In this document: positions 1 through 7,096 of the stretch, in pieces
Layout of the letters: each line of letters opens with the position of its first letter
Position numbering within the stretch: the stretch's first letter is position 1
From: Pseudomonadota bacterium
GTDB taxonomy: Bacteria; Pseudomonadota; Alphaproteobacteria; Rhizobiales; Xanthobacteraceae
Reading direction: 5' to 3'
Length of the DNA stretch: 12,818 nucleotides
Assembly (NCBI GenBank): GCA_023431725.1
Contig: JAEYVN010000407.1
Span: 1-12,818 of the forward strand
The notes under the pieces: model-generated
What the model was told of the DNA's origin: nothing
The model's database searches: none
The model's input: only the letters and a program-made list of their open reading frames with translations
Made by a program: the position numbers and the translations under genes

Positions 1-225
1 AGCGTCGCCGACAGCGGCAGCGGCATTTCGCCCGAACAGAAGCAGTCGCTCTTTCTTCCGTTCAACACAACGAAGCCGCATGGCATGGGTGTTGGCCTGT
101 CCATTTCGAAGACCATTATCGAGGCGCATGGCGGATCGATATGGGCGGAGCCCAATCCGGGTGGCGGGACCACATTCCACTTCACCCTGCGCTATGCAGG
201 CCAGGAGAATTTGGCCGATGACTGA
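1..225 (+). CDS. fixL: FixL-like sensor histidine kinase, C-terminal fragment
   Basis: Only the last 74 residues are in the window; the gene starts before base 1. The reading frame from base 1 shows the end of a HATPase_c domain: the G1 box (VADSGSGIS, residues 2-10 of the fragment), an F box (LFLPFNTTK) and the G2 box (GMGVGLSIS), followed by IIEAHGGSIW and a GGGTTFHFTL end. The wording of these motifs is very close to FixL, the haem-PAS oxygen sensor that phosphorylates FixJ. The sensor part is not visible, so haem binding cannot be confirmed. The stop codon TGA (223-225) overlaps the start of the downstream response regulator, which implies coupled translation and a cognate pair. A FixL paralogue with another input domain remains possible. 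Confidence 0.85.
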   Translation, partial: SVADSGSGISPEQKQSLFLPFNTTKPHGMGVGLSISKTIIEAHGGSIWAEPNPGGGTTFHFTLRYAGQENLADD

Positions 226-838
226 CAAGGCGATCATTCACATCATCGATGATGACCCGGCCGCGCGCGATTCCCTGCAATTCCTGCTGCAGGCGTCCAG
301 TCTCGACGTGCGGATCCATGAATCGGCCTTATCGTTTCTTTCAAATTCGGACAGGAAACAGTCCGGTTGCATTGTAACCGACGTCAAAATGCCGGGAATG
401 ACAGGCATCGACTTGCTGCACCGCCTGAAAGAACTTGCCATCGATCTGCCCGTCATCGTCATGACGGGTCATGGCGATGTCCCACTTGCCGTCGAAGCGA
501 TGAAATGCGGCGCCATGGATTTCATCGAGAAGCCGTTTTCGGAAGAGCGCATTCTCGCGGCGATCAGCGCGGCCATGAATGTGTCGCAGAAGACGAATGC
601 GACCAAGACCGAACGCGCGATGATCGAGGAGCGTGTCGCCTCGCTGTCCCACCGTGAACGGCAGGTCCTGGCGGGTCTGGTGGCGGGCGAGCCGAACAAG
701 GTCATCGCCAGCAATCTTGGCATCAGCCCGCGAACCGTCGAAATCTATCGCGCGAATGTCATGACAAAGATGACCGCTGGAAGCCTTTCGGAATTGGTCC
801 GGATGGCGCTGACCATCAATCTTGAACTGCACGACTAG
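218..838 (+). CDS. fixJ: FixJ-family response regulator
   Basis: A 206-residue two-domain regulator, the usual FixJ length. The receiver domain (about 1-120) has the acidic pocket DDD at 11-13, the phospho-acceptor Asp55 in VTDVKMPG, Thr83 in MTGHGDVP and Lys105 in IEKPF. The LuxR/GerE helix-turn-helix spans about 142-202 (SHRERQVLAGLVAGEPNKVIA). ATG at 218 is chosen because it overlaps the kinase stop and has AGGAG at 203-207; the open frame further upstream runs inside the kinase gene. In rhizobia FixJ, phosphorylated by FixL under low oxygen, activates fixK and nifA-type promoters. Here the targets are not in view, but a FixK-type box occurs at 4533-4546. The last 23 bases overlap the convergent acyltransferase gene. 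Confidence 0.88.
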   Translation: MTDKAIIHIIDDDPAARDSLQFLLQASSLDVRIHESALSFLSNSDRKQSGCIVTDVKMPGMTGIDLLHRLKELAIDLPVIVMTGHGDVPLAVEAMKCGAMDFIEKPFSEERILAAISAAMNVSQKTNATKTERAMIEERVASLSHRERQVLAGLVAGEPNKVIASNLGISPRTVEIYRANVMTKMTAGSLSELVRMALTINLELHD

Positions 839-2270
839 CATCTTGCGGCGTTTTGGCGCCGGAAAGGTCCAATGTGACAAGATAGATGCCATGATCGTCG
901 GGGTGGACCTGCGTCGCAAAGCCAAGCTCCCGGCACATGTCGAGCATCACGCTATTCTCACGCAGAACGTCGCCGGTCATTCGGCTGAGGCCTTCGGAAC
1001 GAGCGTATTCGATCAGCAAGTTCATTAATTGCCAGCCCAGACCGCGCCCCTTGAGATCCGTTCTCACCAGAATGGCATATTCCGCTGTCTCGTGGTTCGC
1101 ATCCGCATGGAGACGTGCAACTCCGAAAATCTCGTCCTTCTGATCGTTCATCGCGACAAGGGCCATCGTGCGTGCGTAGTCAATCTGCGTGAGACGCACC
1201 AGGCTCGCATGGTTGAACTCATGGACGGAGGAAAAAAAGCGCAGTCTCAGATCTTCCGCGGAAACCTTGCCGAGGAATTTAGACAGCAACGGTTCGTCCT
1301 CGGGCCGGATGGGCCGCACGAAAGCCGAGAGCCCGTCACCGAAGCGAATGTCCCGTTCCCATGTCTTTGGATAGGGCCGCAACGCCATGTGACTGTCACG
1401 CGTCTTGCCCCGTACCGACCTTTCAAGCCGAATTCTGCAATCCAGAGACAGCACGCCAGTTTCATTGGCGATCAGCGGATTGATGTCGAGTTCAACGATC
1501 TCGGCAAAGTCTGCGGCCAGTTGAGCGAGCTTGACGAGCACATACGCGATGCCGTCCGTCGACGCCGCGGGAACGTCCCGATATGGCCGCAGCAACTTCG
1601 AAATCCGCGTGCGGTTGATCATGTCTCTGGCGAGATCGAGATCGAGCGGCGGCAGCGCGAGCACCTTATCATCGATAACTTCGACCGCCGTGCCGCCATG
1701 CCCGAACAGGATGACCTTACCGAAGGTCCGATCAGTCGAGATTCCCGCTATCAATTCCCGGGCATGCTTCCACTGCACCATGGGCTGAATCACGACCCCA
1801 TCGATCCTTGCGTCGGGTTTTGCCTTCCGGATTCTCTCCATCATGGACGAAAAGGCGTCGCTCACGGCGGCATCGGTTGTCAGATTCAGGACCACGCCGC
1901 CGATGTCGGACTTATGAATGATGTCAGGCGAGAGGATTTTCATCACTACGGCCTCACCGCGTCTGAAATGATGATGGGCCGCCGCTATTGCCGCGGCAGG
2001 ATCTCCTGCCCGGTCTGTTCTGAGAACCGCAATGTCGTAGGACTGCAACAGCTCGAACGTCTCAAGCGGATCAAGCCATGTTCTTTGATCTGACAAGGCC
2101 CTCTCGATGATGCTACGGGCCCGCGCCTCATCGGGGACAAATCGCTTGGGTAACGTTGCCGGAATGGTCGCGAGCTGGCTGCGGACATCGGCATGTCTGG
2201 CCAGGTGCATGAAGCCGCGCACCGCTTCCGACTCGGAGCGATAATTCGGGATCCTGGCCTCGCTCAACAC
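816..2270 (-). CDS. pat: Pat-type protein acyltransferase, C-terminal part (ATP-grasp + GNAT)
   Basis: This is the downstream part of a gene interrupted by a TGA at 2301-2303. The open frame continues up to that stop; GTG 2270 is merely the first possible restart, and I see no good ribosome binding site before it. Counting from that GTG (484 residues), an ATP-grasp region of the NDP-forming acyl-CoA synthetase beta type covers about 50-290, with Lys111 in VVMKILSPDIIHKSD and LDINPLIAN at 261-269. A GNAT acetyltransferase domain covers about 312-470, with Glu397 in TAEYAILV and the acetyl-CoA loop LKGRGLG at 406-412. In Salmonella Pat and relatives this GNAT domain acetylates lysines of acyl-CoA synthetases and other enzymes, while the synthetase-like part senses acetyl-CoA. 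The GNAT half alone could still be active if reinitiation or readthrough occurs. The stop codon overlaps the convergent fixJ end. Confidence 0.85.
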   Translation of the reverse strand: MLSEARIPNYRSESEAVRGFMHLARHADVRSQLATIPATLPKRFVPDEARARSIIERALSDQRTWLDPLETFELLQSYDIAVLRTDRAGDPAAAIAAAHHHFRRGEAVVMKILSPDIIHKSDIGGVVLNLTTDAAVSDAFSSMMERIRKAKPDARIDGVVIQPMVQWKHARELIAGISTDRTFGKVILFGHGGTAVEVIDDKVLALPPLDLDLARDMINRTRISKLLRPYRDVPAASTDGIAYVLVKLAQLAADFAEIVELDINPLIANETGVLSLDCRIRLERSVRGKTRDSHMALRPYPKTWERDIRFGDGLSAFVRPIRPEDEPLLSKFLGKVSAEDLRLRFFSSVHEFNHASLVRLTQIDYARTMALVAMNDQKDEIFGVARLHADANHETAEYAILVRTDLKGRGLGWQLMNLLIEYARSEGLSRMTGDVLRENSVMLDMCRELGFATQVHPDDHGIYLVTLDLSGAKTPQDASRAVQD

Positions 2271-2300
2271 ATCCAGGGTATCGGAATCGGCAACCAGCCA

Positions 2301-2303
2301 TCA
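2301..2303 (-). other. pat: In-frame TGA splitting the pat reading frame
   Basis: Reading the minus strand, codons before and after this TGA are in one uninterrupted frame (RPKPILG, TGA, WLVADSDTLD). No shift of frame is needed to join the two halves. One base change from TGC, TGT, TCA, GGA, CGA or TGG would explain it. Cys, Ser or another small residue would fit what I remember of the family just before the conserved Trp-Leu. It could be a real nonsense mutation (pseudogene), a sequencing error, or readthrough. Only a 3-bp GGC/GCC hairpin lies downstream, so a selenocysteine insertion element is not supported. Confidence 0.85.
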
Positions 2304-3551
2304 TCCAAGTATGGGTTTGGGCCGTATTCGGCGAGAACGCTGCTCCACCGCGACTTCCGCTACGGCCTTTGCAGTCTGCACGCCGGAAGCAAGCGCCGTT
2401 CGCACATTCAAGACGAGGACGGCATCGTTGAGCGTGTCATCGAGCAACGTCTCAAGTGCATTCGCATAGCGCCGGCCGTCCGCGTCGCCCATGATGTCTA
2501 TCGGATTGGCGCCGGACCAGGTTCGCGGAAGAGCAGCATCGAGCCGCGCCTTGGCAGCTTCCGATAACCTCGCCGAGACACCGCCAAAGTCAGCGAGCCT
2601 GTCGGCGGCAAGAACGCCAAATCCACCACCGTTCGTCAGAATGGCAAGCCTGTTGGTCGGCTTAGCATTCAGCGCCGGCGCGAGCGCCAGTGTTTCCGCA
2701 GCGTCGAACAATTCAGCGACGTCGAAAACGCGCAGCAACCCTGCACGGCGAAAGGCTGCATCATATGCATCATCCACGCCGGCCATGGCGCCGGTGTGAG
2801 AGGCGGCAGCGCGCGCTCCTTCAACATGCCGGCCGGCCTTGAGGACGACGACAGGCTTTGTTCTGGCAGCAATGCGCGCCGCAGACATGAATTTACGCGC
2901 ATCCGCAATCGCCTCGACATACAGCAGAATGCAATGCGTCCGTCGATCAAGTGCAAAATAGTCGAGCAGATCGCCGATATCGACGTCGAGCTGATCGCCG
3001 ACCGACACAACCGCCGAAAAGCCGATCCGACGACGGACACCCCAATCCACCATGGCGGCCGTGATCGCGCCGGATTGAGATATCACCGCCACATGCCCTT
3101 GCGCCGGAGAGGCATCGGCAAAGCTTGCATTGAACGACGCATAGGGCGCGATCAGCCCGATGCAATTCGGACCGATCAGGCGCATCCCGCTGGTGCGGGC
3201 GATGATGCGGACCTCTTCGGCCAGGGAGCCTTCGCCATGTCCCAATCCGGCCGTCAGGATGATGGCGCCGGCAACGCGCTTGTCGGCGGCCTGCCTGACG
3301 ATATCCGGCACCGTTGCAGCAGGCGTTGCAATGATGACGACATCAGGCGTTGTTTTCAGATCGGCAATGCTGGCCTGAACCGTTATGCCCGCGATCGAGG
3401 AATAGTTCGGATTGACGAACTGCAACTCGCCCTTGAAGCCAGCGAGAAGATTTTCGACAACAGCCTTGCCCAGACTTCCCGGCCGTTCACTGGCCCCCAC
3501 AAGCGCCACGACTTTCGGCGCAAAAATTTCCGCAAGGCGGTAAGTCGACAT
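2301..3551 (-). CDS. pat: Pat-type protein acyltransferase, N-terminal part (CoA-binding/ligase-like)
   Basis: From ATG 3551 this is 416 codons, ending at an in-frame TGA. A TTG four codons further upstream is also open, but the ATG has GGAG about 8 bases before it. A Rossmann-type CoA-binding domain (about 8-130) starts with VALVGASERPGSLGKAV; the succinyl-CoA-synthetase-like flavodoxin folds follow, with VISQSGA at 157-162 and His252 in ASHTGAMAG at the place of the phosphohistidine loop. The end (RIRPKPILG, then stop) corresponds to the KPxLxxWLG segment of full-length homologues, and WLVADSDTLD follows directly after the stop in the same frame. Together the two parts would give about 911 codons, close to the usual Pat length (about 890-900). 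The truncated product lacks ATP-grasp and GNAT domains and would not be an acyltransferase by itself. Confidence 0.85.
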   Translation of the reverse strand: MSTYRLAEIFAPKVVALVGASERPGSLGKAVVENLLAGFKGELQFVNPNYSSIAGITVQASIADLKTTPDVVIIATPAATVPDIVRQAADKRVAGAIILTAGLGHGEGSLAEEVRIIARTSGMRLIGPNCIGLIAPYASFNASFADASPAQGHVAVISQSGAITAAMVDWGVRRRIGFSAVVSVGDQLDVDIGDLLDYFALDRRTHCILLYVEAIADARKFMSAARIAARTKPVVVLKAGRHVEGARAAASHTGAMAGVDDAYDAAFRRAGLLRVFDVAELFDAAETLALAPALNAKPTNRLAILTNGGGFGVLAADRLADFGGVSARLSEAAKARLDAALPRTWSGANPIDIMGDADGRRYANALETLLDDTLNDAVLVLNVRTALASGVQTAKAVAEVAVEQRSRRIRPKPILG

Positions 3552-3688
3552 AGGCGTCTCCAAGGAGGTTGTCGGGCAACGACAGACACTCCAGCCGCAA
3601 TGCGAGGCCGGCAGAAAGAAATATCAGATCAATGATGATCCGGGCGCCGCAACCATTCAAGTCCGGGCAAAGCTGAAAGCCGCCCAGA

Positions 3689-3715
3689 TCAAAGCGTCAG
3701 GCCTTGCGGCCGCTT
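3689..3715 (-). terminator. Possible weak terminator after the CBS-BON gene
   Basis: On the minus strand about 37 bases past the CBS-BON stop there is a GGCC-GCAA-GGCC hairpin (GNRA loop) extended by AAGC/GCTT with a four-base bulge, followed by only a short TTT. Stem and tail are weak, so termination is uncertain. Confidence 0.3.
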
Positions 3716-3751
3716 GCAACCCCTTCGGAGAAGCAGCGCTCATCACGTCGC

Positions 3752-4474
3752 TTATGCGCGCGCGATCAGCTCTTGAGGCCCGAAGCTGATACCCGACACC
3801 GGATCGACCCAGGCCAAGTGATCGCGAACCAGTTTGACGCCCGGCACATTCTCGACGAGGACGATCATGGCTGCACGTTGACGCTCATCGAGAATGACGC
3901 CCCACAGATCGACGACGCCATCGCGCACGATCACATCAAGGCTTCCGATCGAACCCCAATCCTGCTGGGCATAGCTGTGCAAAATCCGGTCCCGGATCGT
4001 GTAGTCGCCCACGGCCGATCGAGGCGTGCCGGTCACCAGACTGGCCAGCGCATGAAGAAGATTGCTGCGGCTGATAATGCCGACGACCCGGCCGTCATCG
4101 ACAACCGGCAGACGTTTGACGGAATGCTTTTCCATCAGCGCGACGACTTCGTCGAGCGGCGTTTCCGGCGAAGCAGTGATCGGTCCGCTGGTCATCACTT
4201 CACTGACTTTGCGGCCATGCGCTTGCGCAAATTCCTCGGCGAGTTTGCCGGTTCCGAGAATGAACTGCAGGAACTTGCCGCGCTTCTTCTGCGTGCCGAT
4301 TTCGGCACGCCGCAGGAAATCGCTTTCGGTGACGAGACCGACAAGCTTTCCGGATTCATCGATAACAGGAAGACCGCTGATATTTTTATCCAGCATCAAT
4401 CTCACAGCCGTCTCGATGCTATCCGACGGCTGCACCGAGATGACCGGACTGGTCATGATTTCTCGCGCTTCCAT
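3752..4474 (-). CDS. CBS-CBS-BON domain protein
   Basis: A 240-residue cytoplasmic protein with two CBS motifs and a BON domain. CBS1 spans about 1-58 (IMTSPVISVQPSDSI, SGLPVIDESGKLVGLVTESD), CBS2 about 88-145 (VMTSGPITASPETPLDEVV, RLPVVDDGRVVGIISRSNLL), and BON about 155-224 (VDLWGVILDERQRAAM, VENVPGVKLVRDHL). CBS pairs bind adenine nucleotides; BON domains are thought to bind lipids or other ligands. No catalytic domain is fused, so it is probably a regulatory or stress protein; the partner is unknown. ATG 4474 is chosen because GGAGG lies 5 bases before it and the CBS fold starts at once. The frame stays open upstream to 4918 but there it runs through gapR. A perfect FNR/FixK box lies 65 bases before the start (centre to ATG), so induction at low oxygen is likely. 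Confidence 0.9.
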   Translation of the reverse strand: MEAREIMTSPVISVQPSDSIETAVRLMLDKNISGLPVIDESGKLVGLVTESDFLRRAEIGTQKKRGKFLQFILGTGKLAEEFAQAHGRKVSEVMTSGPITASPETPLDEVVALMEKHSVKRLPVVDDGRVVGIISRSNLLHALASLVTGTPRSAVGDYTIRDRILHSYAQQDWGSIGSLDVIVRDGVVDLWGVILDERQRAAMIVLVENVPGVKLVRDHLAWVDPVSGISFGPQELIARA

Positions 4475-4483
4475 AGCTGCCTC

Positions 4484-4511
4484 CATGACTCGAGAGCTAA
4501 GCCGAGTCATG
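4484..4511. repeat. 9-bp perfect inverted repeat before the CBS-BON start
   Basis: CATGACTCG at 4484-4492 and CGAGTCATG at 4503-4511 are exact reverse complements separated by 10 bases. On the coding (minus) strand the distal arm abuts the GGAGG ribosome binding site of the CBS-BON gene. It could be an operator or, if transcription starts upstream, an RNA hairpin next to the ribosome binding site. Confidence 0.6.
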
Positions 4512-4532
4512 TCGAACGGCGAGGCCGCTGCT

Positions 4533-4546
4533 TTGATGAAAATCAA
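4533..4546 (-). promoter_or_regulatory. FNR/FixK-type binding site
   Basis: TTGATGAAAATCAA is a perfect match to the palindrome TTGAT-N4-ATCAA recognised by FNR/FixK regulators of the CRP family. It is centred 65 bases upstream of the CBS-BON ATG. If it acts at the usual -41.5 position, transcription would start near 4498 and leave a leader of about 25 bases. A good -10 hexamer is not evident. FixJ, encoded at 218-838, controls fixK in rhizobia, which makes a FixLJ-FixK link plausible. Confidence 0.7.
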
Positions 4547-4688
4547 TGTTGCAATGAAATGCGAGGCCGAACGTCGCCCTGGGTGCCCTGCCCGCGGGCA
4601 GCGACGCCCGCCATTCAGCAACCCATGCTTGTCCGGCCAGCACAGCCATCCCGTCAGCGGCGACGGCTTCAGAATGTCGGCGCGGAGG

Positions 4689-4964
4689 TCAGGTGAGCAT
4701 GCCGAGGGCATGCATGTAGGTTTCCAGGATCGCGTCCTGCTCCTCACGCTCGGTCGGCTCGATCTTGCGCAGGCGGACAATCGCCCGGAGCGCCTTGACG
4801 TCGAAGCCGTTGCCCTTGGCCTCGGCATAGACGTCACGGATATCGTCGGAGATGGCCTTTTTCTCTTCCTCGAGCTTCTCGATCCGCTCGATGACGCTCT
4901 TGAGCTGGTCCTTCGCAAAACTGAGGGATGCGTCTTCTTTTTCGAGTGCGGCGGCCGCGGGCAT
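4689..4964 (-). CDS. gapR: GapR-like DUF2312 nucleoid-associated protein
   Basis: A 91-residue protein of the DUF2312/UPF0335 family. The N-terminal half is a coiled-coil ([19 protein letters not shown]), followed by the family signature [24 protein letters not shown] and the acidic end [15 protein letters not shown]. In Caulobacter the homologue GapR clamps overtwisted DNA as a tetramer or dimer of dimers and helps topoisomerases clear positive supercoils ahead of polymerases; it is nearly universal in Alphaproteobacteria. The length is typical and the protein complete. The start ATG 4964 has GGAG about 10 bases before it. A TTGACC with no convincing -10 lies further upstream (about 5020). 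Some phages encode DUF2312 proteins, but nothing here suggests a phage. Confidence 0.9.
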   Translation of the reverse strand: MPAAAALEKEDASLSFAKDQLKSVIERIEKLEEEKKAISDDIRDVYAEAKGNGFDVKALRAIVRLRKIEPTEREEQDAILETYMHALGMLT

Positions 4965-5102
4965 TTCTACTCATCTCCGGAAACGTGGAGAATGTTTTTC
5001 GGCAGCGGAGGCCCAGTGGTCAAGGATGCTGTGCCGCTGCGCCCGTCATCCACAGGTCATAAAGAAAACTGCCTGACCGGCACTTTTTCGCTAGTCCGTG
5101 GC

Positions 5103-5912
5103 TCACTCGCCCATCAGACGCGAGGCAAAGACGGAAATCGTCTTCTGGTAAACGCTCGACCTGTTCCATTCCTTGAGGACTTCGAAATTCCGCGAGCCCT
5201 CGGTAAACGGAGCGCCGCGCTGCCAGCCATAGCCACGCAGGTAGTTCGCGGTCGAGCCCAGCACGTCCGGCACCGACCGGATCAGGTCGCGCCTGCCGTT
5301 GCCGTCAAAATCAACCGCATATTTCATGAAGGATGAGGGCAGGAACTGGGTCTGGCCGATCTCGCCGGCCCAGGCGCCCTTGAGCTGATCGGGCGTGTAA
5401 TCGCCGCGGTCGACGATCCGCAGGGCGTCGAGCAATTCGTTCTGGAAGCGCTCGGTGCGGCGGCAGTCATGGGCCAGCGTCGCCAGCGAGCGCAAGGCCG
5501 ATTGCTTGCCCTGATTGACGCCGAAATCGGTCTCAAGGCCCCAGATGGCGATGACCACCGCGCCGGGCACCCCGTATTGCTGCTCGATTCGCGACAGCAG
5601 CGCGGCGTGCTGCTTCATCAGGTTGCGCGCCTTGCCGATGCGCTGATTGATGCGCGGCAGGCCGAACTCCTCGAAGCTGCGCTTGAAATGTCCCTGCCGG
5701 CGGTCCAGCGCCAGAACCTGCGGGTCTGGCGTCAGGTCGGACAGCGCCGCCGCCGTGCGCTGGGAAATGCCCTTGCCGACCGCCTCGCGCTGGAAGGTTG
5801 CGACCCAGGTATCGAAATCGCCGCCGCATGGGGCGGCCGATGCGGGAAGAGCCTGAAGGCCGATCAACGCGCCGACCAGGCCGCCCGCAATACGCTTGCC
5901 GAAAGGTGCCAC
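5103..5912 (-). CDS. Secreted MltB-type lytic murein transglycosylase
   Basis: 269 residues starting at GTG 5912, chosen because GGAG sits 7 bases before it and the product then begins with a normal Sec signal peptide (KRIAGGLVGALIGLQALPASAA, cleaved about residue 27). The mature part is the SLT_2/MltB fold: IAIWGLETDFG at 121-131 carries the probable catalytic Glu127, WAGEIGQTQFLPSSF at 181-195 is the second conserved block, and VPDVLGSTANYLRGYGW at 214-230 follows. Such enzymes cut the MurNAc-GlcNAc bond of peptidoglycan and leave 1,6-anhydro-MurNAc. There is no lipobox cysteine and no C-terminal peptidoglycan-binding domain, so it should be a soluble periplasmic enzyme. The frame stays open further upstream, but that extension is Arg-rich and not signal-like. 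Confidence 0.92.
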   Translation of the reverse strand: MAPFGKRIAGGLVGALIGLQALPASAAPCGGDFDTWVATFQREAVGKGISQRTAAALSDLTPDPQVLALDRRQGHFKRSFEEFGLPRINQRIGKARNLMKQHAALLSRIEQQYGVPGAVVIAIWGLETDFGVNQGKQSALRSLATLAHDCRRTERFQNELLDALRIVDRGDYTPDQLKGAWAGEIGQTQFLPSSFMKYAVDFDGNGRRDLIRSVPDVLGSTANYLRGYGWQRGAPFTEGSRNFEVLKEWNRSSVYQKTISVFASRLMGE

Positions 5913-5934
5913 GTCGTCGCTCCAAGTGCCCTGT

Positions 5935-5948
5935 CGCCCTATAGGGCG
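5935..5948. promoter_or_regulatory. Perfect 14-bp palindrome upstream of the transglycosylase gene
   Basis: CGCCCTATAGGGCG is its own reverse complement. It lies 23-36 bases before the GTG start and contains TATAGG, which resembles a -10 element, so it could be a promoter with an overlapping operator. No matching -35 at 17 bases was found. Confidence 0.35.
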
Positions 5949-6061
5949 CGCAACGATCACAACGCTTCTGGTGGATCGACAGTCTATCGGGCGAATTGAA
6001 GCACAAACCCGGCGCGTTGTCGCATGTCGCCCCCCGCCACGCATTGCGCGGCGAGGCAGAC

Positions 6062-6085
6062 AGAACCTGGCCGCGCACCGCGGCC
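6062..6085 (-). terminator. Hairpin after fpr, probable terminator
   Basis: GGCCGCG (6069-6075) and CGCGGCC (6079-6085) form a perfect 7-bp GC stem with a 3-base loop, starting 6 bases past the fpr stop. The tail on the minus strand (AGGTTCTGTCT) is only mildly U-rich, so termination may be partial. Confidence 0.45.
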
Positions 6086-6090
6086 GGAAT

Positions 6091-6864
6091 TTACCGCTCG
6101 ACGAAGGCCTTTTCGATCACGAAGTGACCGGGTTCACTGTGATTGCCTTCCTCGAAGCCACGACCGACGAACATGGTCTTGAGATCCTCGAGCATCGCTG
6201 GGCTGCCGCACAGCATGATGCGGTCGGTCTCGATCGACAGTGGCGCCTGGCCGATATCGTCAAACAGCTTGTCCGATGAAATCAGGTCGGTGATGCGACC
6301 GCGATTGCGGAAAGGCTCGCGCGTCACCGTCGGGTAATAGATGAGCTTGCCGTCGAGCATCTCGCCGAAGACCTCGTCGTTCTTCAGGTTTTCGACCACC
6401 TGCTCGCCGTAGGCGAGTTCGGCGACCTGGCGGCAGCCATGGACGAGAACGATGCTCTCATAGCGCTCGTAGACCTCGGGGTCCTTGATGAGGCTGACGA
6501 AGGGCGCAAGGCCCGTGCCGGTCGACAGCAGCATCAGGCGCGATCCCGGCAGCAGATTATCGACGATCAGCGTGCCGGTCGCCTTGCGGCCGACCAGAAT
6601 GGTGTCGCCTTCCTTGATGAGCTGCAGGCGCGAGGTCAGCGGGCCATCCGGAACCTTGATGCTGAAAAATTCAAGAGATTCCTCGTAATGGGCGCTCGCC
6701 ATGCTGTAGGCGCGCAGCAGCGGCCGGCCTTCGACCTCAAGGCCCATCATGGCGAACTGACCGCTCAGGAACCGGAATCCGGGGTCCCGGGTGGTGGTGA
6801 AGCTGAACAGGGTGTCGGTCCAATGCCGCACCGACAGAACCTGCTCACGATTGAATGCGCTCAT
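6091..6864 (-). CDS. fpr: Ferredoxin/flavodoxin-NADP(+) reductase
   Basis: 257 residues, the normal length of bacterial Fpr. The FAD-binding barrel (about 5-100) has the flavin motif RAYSMA at 51-56; the NADP-binding Rossmann domain (about 108-250) has STGTGLAPFVSLI at 114-126 and MLCGSPAML at 217-225. The chain ends in AFVER, like the short-C-terminus subclass of Proteobacteria. It moves electrons between NADPH and ferredoxin or flavodoxin, for iron-sulfur assembly, oxidative stress defence or nitrogen-fixation-type electron supply. ATG 6864 has AGGA about 7 bases before it; the open frame upstream (to 6957) has no family similarity. It appears to be a single-gene unit, followed by a GC hairpin. 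Confidence 0.95.
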   Translation of the reverse strand: MSAFNREQVLSVRHWTDTLFSFTTTRDPGFRFLSGQFAMMGLEVEGRPLLRAYSMASAHYEESLEFFSIKVPDGPLTSRLQLIKEGDTILVGRKATGTLIVDNLLPGSRLMLLSTGTGLAPFVSLIKDPEVYERYESIVLVHGCRQVAELAYGEQVVENLKNDEVFGEMLDGKLIYYPTVTREPFRNRGRITDLISSDKLFDDIGQAPLSIETDRIMLCGSPAMLEDLKTMFVGRGFEEGNHSEPGHFVIEKAFVER

Positions 6865-7020
6865 TCGTCGTCCTGGTCTGTTTCCTGAGCCCTCGCGGGC
6901 CCAAATTTTTCCGCTCGATTTTGCGGGTTGCATTGCACAAAAGGAGCCTCTTTGCACCCGCTAAAGCTTGGAATTGCTGCAATAGCCGGTCGCCCTGCGC
7001 GAAATGCATAGCCGTAACGA

Positions 7021-7050
7021 GAAGGGCCGCCCCTTGCGGGACAGCCCTTC
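7021..7050 (-). terminator. Terminator-like hairpin with GCAA loop
   Basis: GAAGGGC (7021-7027) and GCCCTTC (7044-7050) form a perfect 7-bp outer stem. After a small internal loop, CCC and GGG close a GCAA (GNRA) tetraloop. On the minus strand the stem ends in CCCTTC followed by TCGTT, a modest U-rich tail. It lies 46 bases past the stop of the 25-codon ORF and would end that transcript. Confidence 0.5.
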
Positions 7051-7096
7051 CATTGTCAAACCGCAGCCCGGTCTCGGACTGGCACTGGCGGCAAAA

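Noticed and set aside
80..217. N-terminal extension of the FixJ frame
   Set aside because: It lies inside the kinase gene; the ATG at 218 overlapping the kinase stop has a good ribosome binding site and gives the usual FixJ length.
1029..2093. Long plus-strand ORF (354 codons)
   Set aside because: Lies antisense to the pat gene, which has clear family motifs; its translation is Arg/His-rich shadow sequence with no recognisable domain.
2298..2306. Selenocysteine at the pat TGA
   Set aside because: Only a 3-bp hairpin follows the codon and selenocysteine is not known to me in this family; nonsense mutation or error is simpler.
4588..4601. 14-bp palindrome CTGCCCGCGGGCAG between gapR and the CBS-BON gene
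   Set aside because: GC-only palindrome about 90 bases past gapR with no T-run; could be chance in GC-rich DNA.
4475..4918. N-terminal extension of the CBS-BON frame
   Set aside because: It runs through the gapR coding region in another frame and through the FixK box; GGAGG and the CBS fold support ATG 4474.
3704..5336. Long plus-strand ORFs over the CBS-BON, gapR and transglycosylase genes
   Set aside because: Antisense shadows of high-GC coding sequence; no domain, ribosome binding site or signal visible.
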